Below, in pieces: positions 55,657 to 64,000 of a stretch of DNA of 64,000 nt. This DNA is from Pseudorhizobium flavum (GTDB taxonomy: Bacteria; Pseudomonadota; Alphaproteobacteria; Rhizobiales; Rhizobiaceae). The position numbers were made by a program, and so were the translations under genes. The first letter of the stretch is position 1. Each line of letters starts with the position of its first letter. The DNA is taken from contig NZ_LR723671.1 in the NCBI RefSeq assembly GCF_902502825.2, forward strand, positions 124,001 through 188,000, given 5' to 3'. The notes below the pieces were generated by a model. It did no database searches. It was not told the DNA's origin and worked only from the letters and a program-made list of their open reading frames with translations.

Positions 55657-56861
55657 TTTCTGTCTCCTTTTTTGGTGATGGTTTCGTTTGACGATTGGCA
55701 GGTGGCGGCTAGCGCGACCCAATACTGCGCGCCTAATGGCAAAATCTCATCGTTGAAATCGAACTCTGGATTGTGCAGAGCGGTTGTTCGACCATTTCCG
55801 ATCCAGGCATACGCGCCACGTTTCGCCGCTAGCATGAATGCGAAATCTTCCGAAGCCATGCTTGGAGCGAAGTCTGTAACCGTTTCGGCGCACGCCGGTG
55901 AGATCGTGGCGGCTTCCAGCATGGTCGCTGCTGCCTGTGCGTCGTTGGCAGTCACGGGATATTGCGATCGAATGTCCAACGCGATCCGAACTTCGTGGGC
56001 GCGTGCTATACCCTCAACGATCTCGTGCATCCTTCTGTGGGCGATCGCCGCGATACCGTTATCAAAGTAACGCAGTGTTCCGTGCAACTCGACGGTTTCA
56101 GGCAGAGCATTCAGTGAATGGCCGCCATGGATTTGCGTGATCGACAAAACCAGTTGGCGGTGCGGATCGATCGCACGACTAACGATCGACTGAAATGCTT
56201 GCGTGAGGGCACCGGCTGCGACGATTGTGTCTGTTCCCAGGTGCGGCAACGCGGCATGGACCCCCTCGCCGGTAAGCGTGACCTTGAACAGGTCCATGGC
56301 CGCCATCATCGGCCCTTCATGGACCGCGAGCGTGCCCTTCCTAAGCGCTGGCCAGTTGTGAAGCCCAAAGACGAGATCGCATTTGGCATGGTCGAAAAGC
56401 CCTTCCTCGACCATGACACGTCCTCCGCCCGCCGCTTCCTCGGCGGGCTGGAAAATAAAGTGAACCGTTCCGGAAACCGATGTTGCTTGTGTTGTGAGGT
56501 AATCGGCCGCAGCAAGGAGCATCGCCATATGGCCGTCATGCCCACAGGCATGCGTCACTCCTGGTCGACGAGATTTGTAGGGAAGCGAGGACTGTTCCTC
56601 GATTGGGAGCGCATCCATGTCGGCGCGGAATCCGATCTCGGGACCAGGTTTCGCACCGTAAAGGCTTGCAACAACACCGGTTGAAGCGAAGCCCTGCTTC
56701 ACTGAAAGTCCCATTTCTGACAAACGATCGACCAGGAAATTCGAGGTGTCGCGTTCCTGAAAGGCGATTTCCGGATGCTGATGGAGATGATGTCGCCAAG
56801 ACCGGTGTACTTCTGCGCGGTCCTGGAAGAATTCTTCCGCATGTTTCAATGATATGTTCAT
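55653..56861 (-). CDS. M20-family amidohydrolase (hippurate-hydrolase-like)
   Basis: A 402-aa metallo-amidohydrolase: RADMDALP near 79-86, HACGHDGH at 104-111, EE at 141-142, a His in GLHNWP and SEDFA near the end, all metal-binding or catalytic blocks of the N-acyl-amino-acid hydrolase group. It probably removes an acyl group from the imported compound. It overlaps the ATPase gene (4 bp) and the SDR (4 bp). Confidence 0.92.
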   Translation of the reverse strand: MNISLKHAEEFFQDRAEVHRSWRHHLHQHPEIAFQERDTSNFLVDRLSEMGLSVKQGFASTGVVASLYGAKPGPEIGFRADMDALPIEEQSSLPYKSRRPGVTHACGHDGHMAMLLAAADYLTTQATSVSGTVHFIFQPAEEAAGGGRVMVEEGLFDHAKCDLVFGLHNWPALRKGTLAVHEGPMMAAMDLFKVTLTGEGVHAALPHLGTDTIVAAGALTQAFQSIVSRAIDPHRQLVLSITQIHGGHSLNALPETVELHGTLRYFDNGIAAIAHRRMHEIVEGIARAHEVRIALDIRSQYPVTANDAQAAATMLEAATISPACAETVTDFAPSMASEDFAFMLAAKRGAYAWIGNGRTTALHNPEFDFNDEILPLGAQYWVALAATCQSSNETITKKGDRK

Positions 56862-58741
56862 AGTCTTTCCACTGAGTTATTCGCGGTCTCAAGGAGGCCG
56901 CCCAGCGACGGCTGTTTTTCGATCGAAGCCGCCGGCAAATCCTCAAGACCCAAATGGCATGCAGCAGCGTCCCAATCTGACCGGGCCTCCAAGAGCGGGT
57001 CCTGGCGGCGGCACGTTTCAACGACAAAAGGGCAGCGGCTTTGGAACGAGCAGCCACTCGGGATTTGGATCGGGTCCGGTGGCTCGCCCTCGAGCAGATA
57101 GTCGCTTGGCAGAAAGGGTTTCGCTTCAACCGTGCTGACGGAACTCAGCAGTGTCCGGGTATAGGGGTGAGCGGGGTTGTCGAAGATTGTTGCGTTGTCG
57201 CCGAGTTCAACAATCCGTCCGAGGTACATGACTGCAATTTTCGCACACGCTCGTCTGACCATGGCCAAATCGTGCGAGATGTACAAATATGTGATGCCAT
57301 GCTTGCGTTGGAGATCGTCGAACAGGTCGAGCAACTTCGCTTGTTCCACTTGGTCGAGCGCGGAAAGTGTTTCATCAAGGATCAGAACGCTTGGTTTTAG
57401 AACCATCGCGCGTGCGATGTTCACCCGCTGGCGTTGGCCAGCGCTCAAGCCGACTGGAAGCGAGTCGTATAAGTCGGAGGAAAGGCCGACTTCGGCCATT
57501 GCGTCGTACACTCTCTGCCGAAGATCTCGACTGGACGCTAGTCCATGGATGCGAAGAGGCTCCGCGATCGTCGCGCCGATCGAAACATGCGACGGAATTG
57601 AATTGTACGGGTCTTGTAGAAGAAGCTGGAATCGCCGCCTCATCCCCAAGAGGGCCTCGCCGCGGAGTGTTGCAACATCAACGCCGTCTATTTTGATTTC
57701 TCCGCGATCCGGAGCTTCAAGAGAGGAGAGGAGGCGCGACAGGGTCGATTTTCCGCAACCAGATTCACCGATAAGACCAAGGCTTTCGCCACGTCGTATC
57801 TCGAAGGATACGCCGCGCACCGCCTGAACACGGTTTTTCTTGAAAAGCGATTTTCTATCCTTCACCTCATAGGTCTTAGCCACATCGCGTACATCCAATA
57901 CGACGGGATCCGAGTTTGGTACGGGAATATTGCCCACTTGGTGCCAAAGACGCGGTACCTTGGCCAAAAGCTCCTTGGTGTACGGATGCTCTGGGCTGTG
58001 TTGTATTGCTCGCGTTTCTTGCGCTTCGACCACGGTGCCCTTGTCGAGAACAACGACATCGTCGGCGATATCAACGATCGTTCCAAACGAGGACGAAACG
58101 AATACGATTGATGTGCCGAAATCCGTTTGAAGATCCCGAAGCAGCCGCAGGATCTGGGCGGCAACGGTCACGTCAAGTGGCTGGGTGATGTTGTCGGCAA
58201 CGAGCAGTTTCGGATTGGAAATCAGCGCATCAACGATCATTGCGCGTTGCATCATTCCACCTGAGAACTGAAATGGATATTCGTCGAAGCGCGCGCGTGC
58301 CGAAGGAATCCTTACAGCGTCCAGCAGATCGATAACCCGCTTCCTCGTCTGTTCTCGAGGAAGGCCGGGGTCAATAGCGCGGAGTTTCTCTTCAATCTGA
58401 TGGCCCACTGGCACAGTGGGATCCAGTGCGGTCGTCGGGTTCGAGCCGACATAGGCGATTTCACGTCCTCGGAGCGTTCCAATTTCGCTCTCTGACATGG
58501 AGAGCAAATCGCGCTCCCTGTAAATCACTCTGCCAGACGTTACCCGCAACGGCGGACGGACCCAGTTCACCAATGCCCGCGAAAGAAGCGTTTTTCCCGA
58601 CCCGCTTTCTCCAATGATACCGAGAACTGATTTCGGTCGAACCGCGAAGGTAACGTTTGAGAGCAATGGGCGAGCCAGCTCGCCTTCGCCTATGGAAATG
58701 GAGAGGTTTTCGACGCTGAGGAGTTTTTCTGTCAACATCAT
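56858..58741 (-). CDS. Oligopeptide-type ABC transporter, fused double ATPase
   Basis: A 627-aa DppD-DppF-type fusion with two ABC domains (about 5-260 and 285-560) and a C-terminal oligopeptide-transporter tail (CSFQSRCPFVVETC). The second domain has intact GESGCGKST, LSAGQRQRVNIARAM and LILDETLSALD. The first keeps Walker A GESGSGKT (44-51) and FSGGMMQR (159-166), but Walker B reads VADNITQPLD, with Asn184 where the catalytic Glu belongs, and the Q-loop residue is Ser100. The first site is therefore likely degenerate. Powers uptake with the two permeases upstream in the operon. Confidence 0.92.
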   Translation of the reverse strand: MMLTEKLLSVENLSISIGEGELARPLLSNVTFAVRPKSVLGIIGESGSGKTLLSRALVNWVRPPLRVTSGRVIYRERDLLSMSESEIGTLRGREIAYVGSNPTTALDPTVPVGHQIEEKLRAIDPGLPREQTRKRVIDLLDAVRIPSARARFDEYPFQFSGGMMQRAMIVDALISNPKLLVADNITQPLDVTVAAQILRLLRDLQTDFGTSIVFVSSSFGTIVDIADDVVVLDKGTVVEAQETRAIQHSPEHPYTKELLAKVPRLWHQVGNIPVPNSDPVVLDVRDVAKTYEVKDRKSLFKKNRVQAVRGVSFEIRRGESLGLIGESGCGKSTLSRLLSSLEAPDRGEIKIDGVDVATLRGEALLGMRRRFQLLLQDPYNSIPSHVSIGATIAEPLRIHGLASSRDLRQRVYDAMAEVGLSSDLYDSLPVGLSAGQRQRVNIARAMVLKPSVLILDETLSALDQVEQAKLLDLFDDLQRKHGITYLYISHDLAMVRRACAKIAVMYLGRIVELGDNATIFDNPAHPYTRTLLSSVSTVEAKPFLPSDYLLEGEPPDPIQIPSGCSFQSRCPFVVETCRRQDPLLEARSDWDAAACHLGLEDLPAASIEKQPSLGGLLETANNSVERL

Positions 58742-59655
58742 GCTGCTCCCTGCAGAACTTGGTTCCGGCTTCTTTCAAGAACGCCGCCAATAAGGTTGAG
58801 GCTTCCTAAGGACAGAGCGAGCAGGCAGCCGGGTACGATGGTGATCCACCAGGCATTCAACAGGTACTGTGTGCCACCCGCGATGATCGTGCCAAAAGTT
58901 GGGGTGGGAGGTTGAATACCGATACCGATGAAGCCGAAGATCGCTTCGAAGATCATCATTCGGGCGACATCAAGCACGGCAACGAAGCCGATAGGAGGGA
59001 GTATCGAGGGTGCAATGTGCCTGATCATGATGCGTATATCCGATGCACCGATGATGCGGGCCGCGCGCACGTATTCCTTCTGCCGTTCGGCGAGCGTTAC
59101 GCTTCGGGCTACGCGCGCATATGTCGGCCAGCCGGCAAGGACGAGCACTGCGATAATTGTGATAGGATTTGGGCGCGACATCCCAAGAATGGTGATCGCC
59201 AGAATAATTACAGGAATGGACATCTGCACGTCCGTGATGCGCATCAGGACGACATCAGTCCAACCTCCTCGGTATCCAGAGAAAATGCCAATAGCGCATC
59301 CGAGAACGAACATCAGAACGACGCTAATTACGCCGATCAGGAATGCGTTTCGCAGGCCGACCAGCGACCTCAGTAAGAGGTCTCGACCCAATTGGTCCGT
59401 CCCCAAGATGTAGGGGTACCTTCCTCCGTCGAGAAACATTGGCGGAAGGAACTTGTCGGAGACCGATATCTTCGTGGCTGAAGCGTCGATGATGAAAGGA
59501 CCCGCGAGCGTCAGGAAACAGAGGGCAAGAAACAGCAGGCTCGCGATTTTCATTTCAGGAGATCGCCACGCGTTACGCCAGATACGGGCGTTTACGGTGA
59601 GGCGCGGGCGCGAGGCTGTAGAGGACGAAGGCTGTAAAATGGTTGCGTTTGACAT
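58738..59655 (-). CDS. Oligopeptide-type ABC transporter permease (DppC-like)
   Basis: A 305-aa DppC/OppC permease with an N-terminal tail, about six helices, the TDQLGRDLLLR start block and EYVRAARIIGASDIRIMIRHI EAA loop. Overlaps the ATPase by 4 bp and follows the DppB-like gene by 8 bp. Confidence 0.94.
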   Translation of the reverse strand: MSNATILQPSSSTASRPRLTVNARIWRNAWRSPEMKIASLLFLALCFLTLAGPFIIDASATKISVSDKFLPPMFLDGGRYPYILGTDQLGRDLLLRSLVGLRNAFLIGVISVVLMFVLGCAIGIFSGYRGGWTDVVLMRITDVQMSIPVIILAITILGMSRPNPITIIAVLVLAGWPTYARVARSVTLAERQKEYVRAARIIGASDIRIMIRHIAPSILPPIGFVAVLDVARMMIFEAIFGFIGIGIQPPTPTFGTIIAGGTQYLLNAWWITIVPGCLLALSLGSLNLIGGVLERSRNQVLQGAA

Positions 59656-59663
59656 GTCGGCCC

Positions 59664-60653
59664 TCAGAATTTCAAACGACGGTCAATCGTCGTTGACGCG
59701 AAATCGACGACGATGTTGATGAATACGAGGACGGTGCTCGCAAAAATTGCCACGGTTTGGATCACCGGGAAGTCGCGTTGAAACACCGCATTGATCGTTA
59801 GCAAACCGATCCCAGGAAAGCTGAAGATGTACTCGACGACAAACAGTCCTCCGAGGAGCATGCCGACCATCTGGGCACCGAAGCTGTTCAGCAGTGGCAC
59901 TGCCGCGTTGCGCAGCACGTGCCGAAACAACATCGCTTTAGAGCTGAGACCGCGTACCTGCCCAATTTCATAATAGGCATCGTTCACGTTGGCGGCGACC
60001 GCAACGGAAATTGAGCGGATCATTACCGGAGCCAATTCAACCGCGACCACGATTGCGGGGATAATAACGTATCCAATATGTTGATAACCGATCGCTGGGA
60101 GCCAGCCAGTACGGGCTGAGAGCAGATAAATCAGGACAATACCGACCCAAACATTCGGAAGGGACACAAGAAAAGATGAGAGGTAGAGGGCGATCTTTTG
60201 AAACGCACCATTGTTTCTTACGCCGGCCACGATCCCGAGGGGGATCGAGACCAGACAGGCCAGAAGAAAGCCGCACGCCGCGAGTAACAGCGTGTACGGG
60301 AGGGCTTTTGCAATCAGGTTCAGGACCGAGGCGCGTTCGACCGGGGCCGAGCTGTCGGCCCCTTGCGTTCCACCGGTCGTACCGCCCTGTTTTCCTCTGA
60401 TGAACGAATTCCCAAAGTCGCCTCTTGCGATGTTTCCGAGATATCGAACGAACTGCACAGGAATTGGATCTCGAAGGCCAAGGCGCTGAGCCGTTTCCTC
60501 CATGGCGGATGGTGTAGCCATCGGACCTAGGATGATGCGAATTGGATCACCAGGGGCAATCCTAAGAAGTGTGAAAATGACGAACGCGACAAGCAGGACG
60601 ATGAGAACGCCCTGACTTATGCGCCGCAAGAAAAATTCCAGGGCGAAAGCCAT
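59664..60653 (-). CDS. Oligopeptide-type ABC transporter permease (DppB-like)
   Basis: A 329-aa DppB/OppB permease: N-terminal helix with ISQGVLIVLLVAFVIFTLLRI, six helices overall and the EAA-like EIGQVRGLSSKAMLFRHVLRN loop. Partner of the DppC-like gene. A hydrophilic insert near residues 80-100 (GGTTGGTQGADSSAPVERAS) is unusual but harmless-looking. Confidence 0.94.
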   Translation of the reverse strand: MAFALEFFLRRISQGVLIVLLVAFVIFTLLRIAPGDPIRIILGPMATPSAMEETAQRLGLRDPIPVQFVRYLGNIARGDFGNSFIRGKQGGTTGGTQGADSSAPVERASVLNLIAKALPYTLLLAACGFLLACLVSIPLGIVAGVRNNGAFQKIALYLSSFLVSLPNVWVGIVLIYLLSARTGWLPAIGYQHIGYVIIPAIVVAVELAPVMIRSISVAVAANVNDAYYEIGQVRGLSSKAMLFRHVLRNAAVPLLNSFGAQMVGMLLGGLFVVEYIFSFPGIGLLTINAVFQRDFPVIQTVAIFASTVLVFINIVVDFASTTIDRRLKF

Positions 60654-60716
60654 CTTATCATTCCAGGTTTCACGGGAGCGAGTGCGGGCGGCGCTACGCA
60701 GCCGCCCGGCACAAGA

Positions 60717-62270
60717 TTAGGACAGTGTCGCCTTAGAAAGATCGATCGGACCGTTCGGATAGAACTTCACACCGTCGAGCTTGTTTGTCATCGCCCGCAA
60801 AAACACGGACGAGAACAGTGATATGCTGGGCGCTTTTTTGGCGATCGCGGGCAACGTCTCTTCTTGGAGAACTTTCAATCGTTCTTCAGTCGATACCGCG
60901 TTACGTTCCTTGTCGAGCGAAGCGTCGATCTCTGGATCGTTGACCCCGTTGATGAGCGCAAACTTGGAATGATAGTTTGGCCGTAGAACGAGATCGGGCT
61001 CCGGCGAACCGGTAATCCAGCCCACATCAACGATGTGGCCAGGCCCCTGACCATCGGCGCGTCGGTAAAGCTGCTCTTCCCATGCGGCTGGCTCAAGCGT
61101 TGTGAGCTTCACCGGGAATCCTTGCTCCTGCAACATAGAAGCAATGAGTTCGCCGTACTCGCGGGTTTTGGGATAGAAGCCGACCGACGTGATGTATTCG
61201 ATTTCAGGGAGGCCTTGACCATTGGGGAAACCAGCCTCAGCGAGCAGAGCCTGTGTTTTCTCGGGATCATACTCTGGGTAACCAGCCACATCCGTGAAGC
61301 CGAATTTCACCGGCGAGACATGGCAATTCGATGCCTTTCCAGCTTCGCCAACTACTGCCAACACCTGTTCCCGGTCGATGGCGTGGCATACGGCAAGCCG
61401 AATGCGCGGATCATCGAACGGCGGTTTGTTGCACCGGAAGTGAAGGTATTTGTTCTCGCTCGAGAGGGAGCGATCGGTCTTAAGGCCTGCTTCCTTCTGG
61501 AGCGACAGATACTGTTCAGGCTCCAGACGTTCGGTAAGGTGGTATTGGCCGTTGAGAAGTCCGAGTACGCGGGTGTTTGCATCCGGAACGTACGCCCAAA
61601 CGATTTCTTCTATTGTGGGTTTTCCTTCGTGGAACTGGTCAAACGCTGCAAATTTGATTTGATCGCCGACCGTCTCGACATACTTGAATGGGCCTGTCCC
61701 GTTCGGACGCTGTTTCAATGTATCCGGGTTCTGCACGTCAGCGGCAGAAAGAATGGGCAGAAAGCTGGACACGTACCAGAAGTTCAGCGCTGGGTAGCCG
61801 TATTGCTTGGTGCTCAGGCGCACTGTGAAGTCGTCCACGACTTCGACATCGACTCGACCGGGATACCATGCAGAAGCGGGACGGTCAGGATTCGATGCGT
61901 ACTCGTAAGTCGCTTTGACATCGGCCGCTGTGAACGGTTTCCCGTCGTGAAACGTCACGCCTTCCCTGAGCTTGTACTCGAGCGTGTGCTCATCGACGAC
62001 AGACCATTCCGTGGCCAGGTCGGGGAGAATTTCACCTGGATTGGCCTCCGTCATGGGGCACTTCGTGAGGTGCCCGAAAAGAAAGCCTTCCGCAGTGATC
62101 TGTGGTGCAACGGTGTGAGAGGTCGGATCCCAACTGCTCGTCACTGTGCCGGCGGCTGCAAAGATGAGCGGGCCGGATGCCGCAAAGGCGCGGGTGGCCA
62201 GGCCCGGCATCGAGATTGCTGCCGCGCCAATGGATGCTGCTTTAAGGAATTCGCGTCTGTTTATTGTCAC
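60717..62270 (-). CDS. Oligopeptide-type ABC transporter binding protein (Tat-exported)
   Basis: A 517-aa family 5 solute-binding protein. The GTG at 62270 is chosen: AGAGGGAA lies about 7 nt upstream, and it places the Tat signal INRREFLKAASIG at the N-terminus (RREFLK, cut near AFAASG). The body has the SBP_bac_5 features (EWSVVDEHTLEYKLREGVTFHDGKPFTA; CHAIDREQVL). First gene of the minus-strand importer operon. The ligand is unknown; peptides, opines and glycosides are all imported by this family. Confidence 0.94.
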   Translation of the reverse strand: MTINRREFLKAASIGAAAISMPGLATRAFAASGPLIFAAAGTVTSSWDPTSHTVAPQITAEGFLFGHLTKCPMTEANPGEILPDLATEWSVVDEHTLEYKLREGVTFHDGKPFTAADVKATYEYASNPDRPASAWYPGRVDVEVVDDFTVRLSTKQYGYPALNFWYVSSFLPILSAADVQNPDTLKQRPNGTGPFKYVETVGDQIKFAAFDQFHEGKPTIEEIVWAYVPDANTRVLGLLNGQYHLTERLEPEQYLSLQKEAGLKTDRSLSSENKYLHFRCNKPPFDDPRIRLAVCHAIDREQVLAVVGEAGKASNCHVSPVKFGFTDVAGYPEYDPEKTQALLAEAGFPNGQGLPEIEYITSVGFYPKTREYGELIASMLQEQGFPVKLTTLEPAAWEEQLYRRADGQGPGHIVDVGWITGSPEPDLVLRPNYHSKFALINGVNDPEIDASLDKERNAVSTEERLKVLQEETLPAIAKKAPSISLFSSVFLRAMTNKLDGVKFYPNGPIDLSKATLS

Positions 62271-62627
62271 GTTGAGTTCCCTCTGGTTGAAAAAAAGCAC
62301 ACGAGGGAGCACGCCGGCCAACGGCCGGTGACAAATTCGGTTGAATTAGAGCCCCTCGAGGACGGCGGACTTCTGGTAGATCCGCTCTCTCCCACCGGAA
62401 TCAATAAACATAAAAGGATTCTCATTCAAGTAACTTGAATGAGAATCCGTAAGAATTTCTCAAGTGATTAATTGCGCCGAAAATCCGCGTTGCGTCGGGC
62501 ATTTCACAAAAAAATTGTTCTTTGCACGGGCAAAAAAACAAAACTAAAGCCTTAGACGGTGGTTGACCAAACACTACAAGCGTGGGAATGTCTTTTCGGA
62601 ACTCAAAAAACAATGTGAGACCTAAAA
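62271..62627. other. Divergent control region between importer operon and aminotransferase
   Basis: No gene seen in 357 bp. It holds a 33-bp palindrome (62416-62448) listed separately, and an A/T-rich stretch nearer the aminotransferase (aaaaaaattgttctttgc near 62508-62525). Confidence 0.6.
62416..62448. promoter_or_regulatory. 33-bp palindrome, candidate operator
   Basis: Perfect 16-bp arms ggattctcattcaagt and acttgaatgagaatcc around one base. Position between divergent operons, and the lack of a T-run after it, suggest a regulator site rather than a terminator. The XRE-cupin or the broken LysR regulator are possible binders. Confidence 0.55.
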
Positions 62628-63998
62628 ATGAACAAACACGTAGGAAACTCCTGGGAGCAGCGGGACATGGAGAGCGTTTTCCATGGTTTCACGGACCTCG
62701 AAACGCTCAACAAAAACGGCCCCGTCGTACTTACCCATGGCGAAGGCATTCATGTCTTCGACGTTCATGGCAAAAGCTACATGGATGCAAACTCCGGGCT
62801 TTGGAACAACGTCGCCGGCTTCAATCATCCCGGATTGATCGAAGCCATCTGCGAGCAGGCGCGTCGTTTCCCTGGTTACCACGCCTTCTTCGGCCGTGTC
62901 GCCGATACGACCGTGGCCTTGTCCGAGAAGCTGGTTAAGCTTTCTCCGTTCGAAAGGGGGAAGGTGTACTATACGAACTCAGGTTCGGAAGCGAACGACA
63001 CCGTCGTCAAGATGCTATGGATGCTCCATCGCCGAAACGGACAACCTCAGCGGCGGAAAATCATTACGCGCGTCAACGCTTACCACGGTGTGACAGTCGC
63101 AACCGCCTCTATGACGGGGAAGGCCTACAACGCCGAGTTCGGCCTTCCGCTGCCGGGTTTCATTCATGCAGATTGCCCGCACTACTGGCGTTTCGCCAAG
63201 CCGGGTGAAAGTGAGCTGGAGTTTTCCCAACGTCTTGCCCGAAACCTTGAAGAGTTGATCATCAAGGAAGGCGCGGACACGATCGCGGGCATGTTCTGCG
63301 AGCCGGTGCAAGGTGCCGGCGGGGTCATTCCGCCGTCGGAGGGCTATTTCCAGGCGATCCGGCCAATTCTTCGCAAGTACGGCATCCCGCTGATCGCTGA
63401 TGAAGTGATTACGGGCTTTGGCCGCACAGGTGAAATGTGGGGCAGCGTGAAATATGACGTGCAGCCCGATGCAATCGTCGCCTCAAAGTGCATCACCGCC
63501 GGTTATTTCCCTATGGGCGCGGTCATTCTCGGACCTGATCTCTGCGACGCGTTGACACGTGTTTCTGAAGAAGCCGAAGAGTTCCCGCACGGGTTCACAG
63601 CCGGTGGAAACCCGCTGGGAAGCGCTGTAGCTCTAAAGGCGCTCGACATCCTCGAGACCGAAGGACTTCTGGAGAATGTACGGCGCGTCAGCCCACGTTT
63701 CCTAGCTGGCCTCAACAGCCTCGCCGAACACAAGTATGCAGGTGAGGCGCGTGGTGTTGGCCTGATGGGTGCAGTCGAGCTTGTCGCTGACAAGAAGACG
63801 AAGGCGCCACTGGACGGCAAGCTTCAGGTATCCGAGCGAATTGCAAATAAGGCACTCCAGAAGGGTCTGATTTGCCGACCCCTGGGTCAGGCGATCGTGC
63901 TCGGTCCGCCCTTCATCATCACCGAGGCGCAGATCGACGAGATGTTCGACATTCTGCGCGAGACCATGGCGGAAGTCTTCGCCGATGTGGGCCTTTAA
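62628..63998 (+). CDS. Class III aminotransferase
   Basis: A 456-aa PLP enzyme: GSEAND at 119-124, the PLP-contact Asp258 in ADEVITGFGRTG and the Schiff-base Lys287 in VASKCITAGYFPMGAV. It belongs to the omega-amino-acid:pyruvate/putrescine aminotransferase group; the amino donor is not predictable. Divergent from the importer operon, it probably removes the amino group of a product released by the M20/M24 enzymes. The stop (63996-63998) is just inside the window, so the gene is complete. Confidence 0.94.
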   Translation: MNKHVGNSWEQRDMESVFHGFTDLETLNKNGPVVLTHGEGIHVFDVHGKSYMDANSGLWNNVAGFNHPGLIEAICEQARRFPGYHAFFGRVADTTVALSEKLVKLSPFERGKVYYTNSGSEANDTVVKMLWMLHRRNGQPQRRKIITRVNAYHGVTVATASMTGKAYNAEFGLPLPGFIHADCPHYWRFAKPGESELEFSQRLARNLEELIIKEGADTIAGMFCEPVQGAGGVIPPSEGYFQAIRPILRKYGIPLIADEVITGFGRTGEMWGSVKYDVQPDAIVASKCITAGYFPMGAVILGPDLCDALTRVSEEAEEFPHGFTAGGNPLGSAVALKALDILETEGLLENVRRVSPRFLAGLNSLAEHKYAGEARGVGLMGAVELVADKKTKAPLDGKLQVSERIANKALQKGLICRPLGQAIVLGPPFIITEAQIDEMFDILRETMAEVFADVGL

Positions 63999-64000
63999 TC

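Noticed and set aside
1..64000. CRISPR array or tRNA/rRNA gene
   Set aside because: No regularly spaced direct repeats and no tRNA- or rRNA-like sequence were noticed by eye on either strand.

Overview
The window looks like a large, roughly 60% G+C conjugative plasmid of the Rhizobiaceae (Rhizobium/Agrobacterium/Ensifer type). It carries a Ti-plasmid-like transfer system (traG-traD-traC, oriT, traA-traF-traB-traH, traI-trbBCDEJKLFGHI, traR, traM) beside a repABC replicon. The order trbI-traR-traM, with traI facing repA, is the arrangement seen in the group of rhizobial plasmids whose traR and traM sit directly after the trb operon. Species and plasmid identity cannot be read from the sequence alone.

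Layout. (1) 143-4428, minus strand: a Hachiman anti-phage operon (hamA, hamB) with a third, tightly coupled DCL/DUF3223-type gene. (2) 4513-12871: traG-traD-traC facing left, an oriT/control region, and traA-traF-traB-traH facing right. (3) 12920-14265: a DUF433/DUF5615 toxin-antitoxin pair and a small XRE regulator. (4) 14405-25782: traM, traR, the complete trb mating-channel operon and the AHL synthase traI. (5) 25783-29777: a shared control region with two putative TraR boxes, then repA, repB, the inc-alpha antisense RNA and repC. (6) 30343-34107: two small hypotheticals, a tyrosine recombinase co-transcribed with a VapBC pair, and an RHE_PE00001-type DUF1612 protein. (7) 34234-45273: a defence island with a zinc-ribbon DUF4145 protein, a two-gene CBASS (patatin effector plus CD-NTase), a three-gene cassette (a 1607-aa NERD nuclease/double kinase-like/UPF1-like helicase protein, a 496-aa winged-helix-like protein of unknown family, an AbiH protein), and a truncated retron-type reverse transcriptase. 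(8) 45274-49570: an IS256-family element interrupted by an IS3-family element, then a LysR regulator interrupted by an IS5-family element. (9) 49875-63998: a nutrient-uptake and catabolic region with a polar-amino-acid ABC importer plus M24 peptidase, an oligopeptide-type ABC importer operon with an M20 amidohydrolase, an SDR and an XRE-cupin regulator, and a divergent class III aminotransferase.

How it fits together. TraI makes an acyl-homoserine lactone, TraR senses it and TraM restrains TraR. A 16-bp dyad of the form CTNNCA-N4-TGNNAG occurs once in the traC-traA control region and twice between traI and repA, so quorum sensing probably couples DNA processing, mating-channel synthesis and replication, as on Ti plasmids, but through a box that is not the Ti sequence. 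At least two complete defence systems (Hachiman, CBASS), one probable new or variant defence cassette and one decayed RT locus share the plasmid with three families of stability or toxin-antitoxin genes. The cassette at 37298-44556 is the best candidate for an undescribed system; its general relatives are the Mokosh/NERD-helicase and AbiH families.
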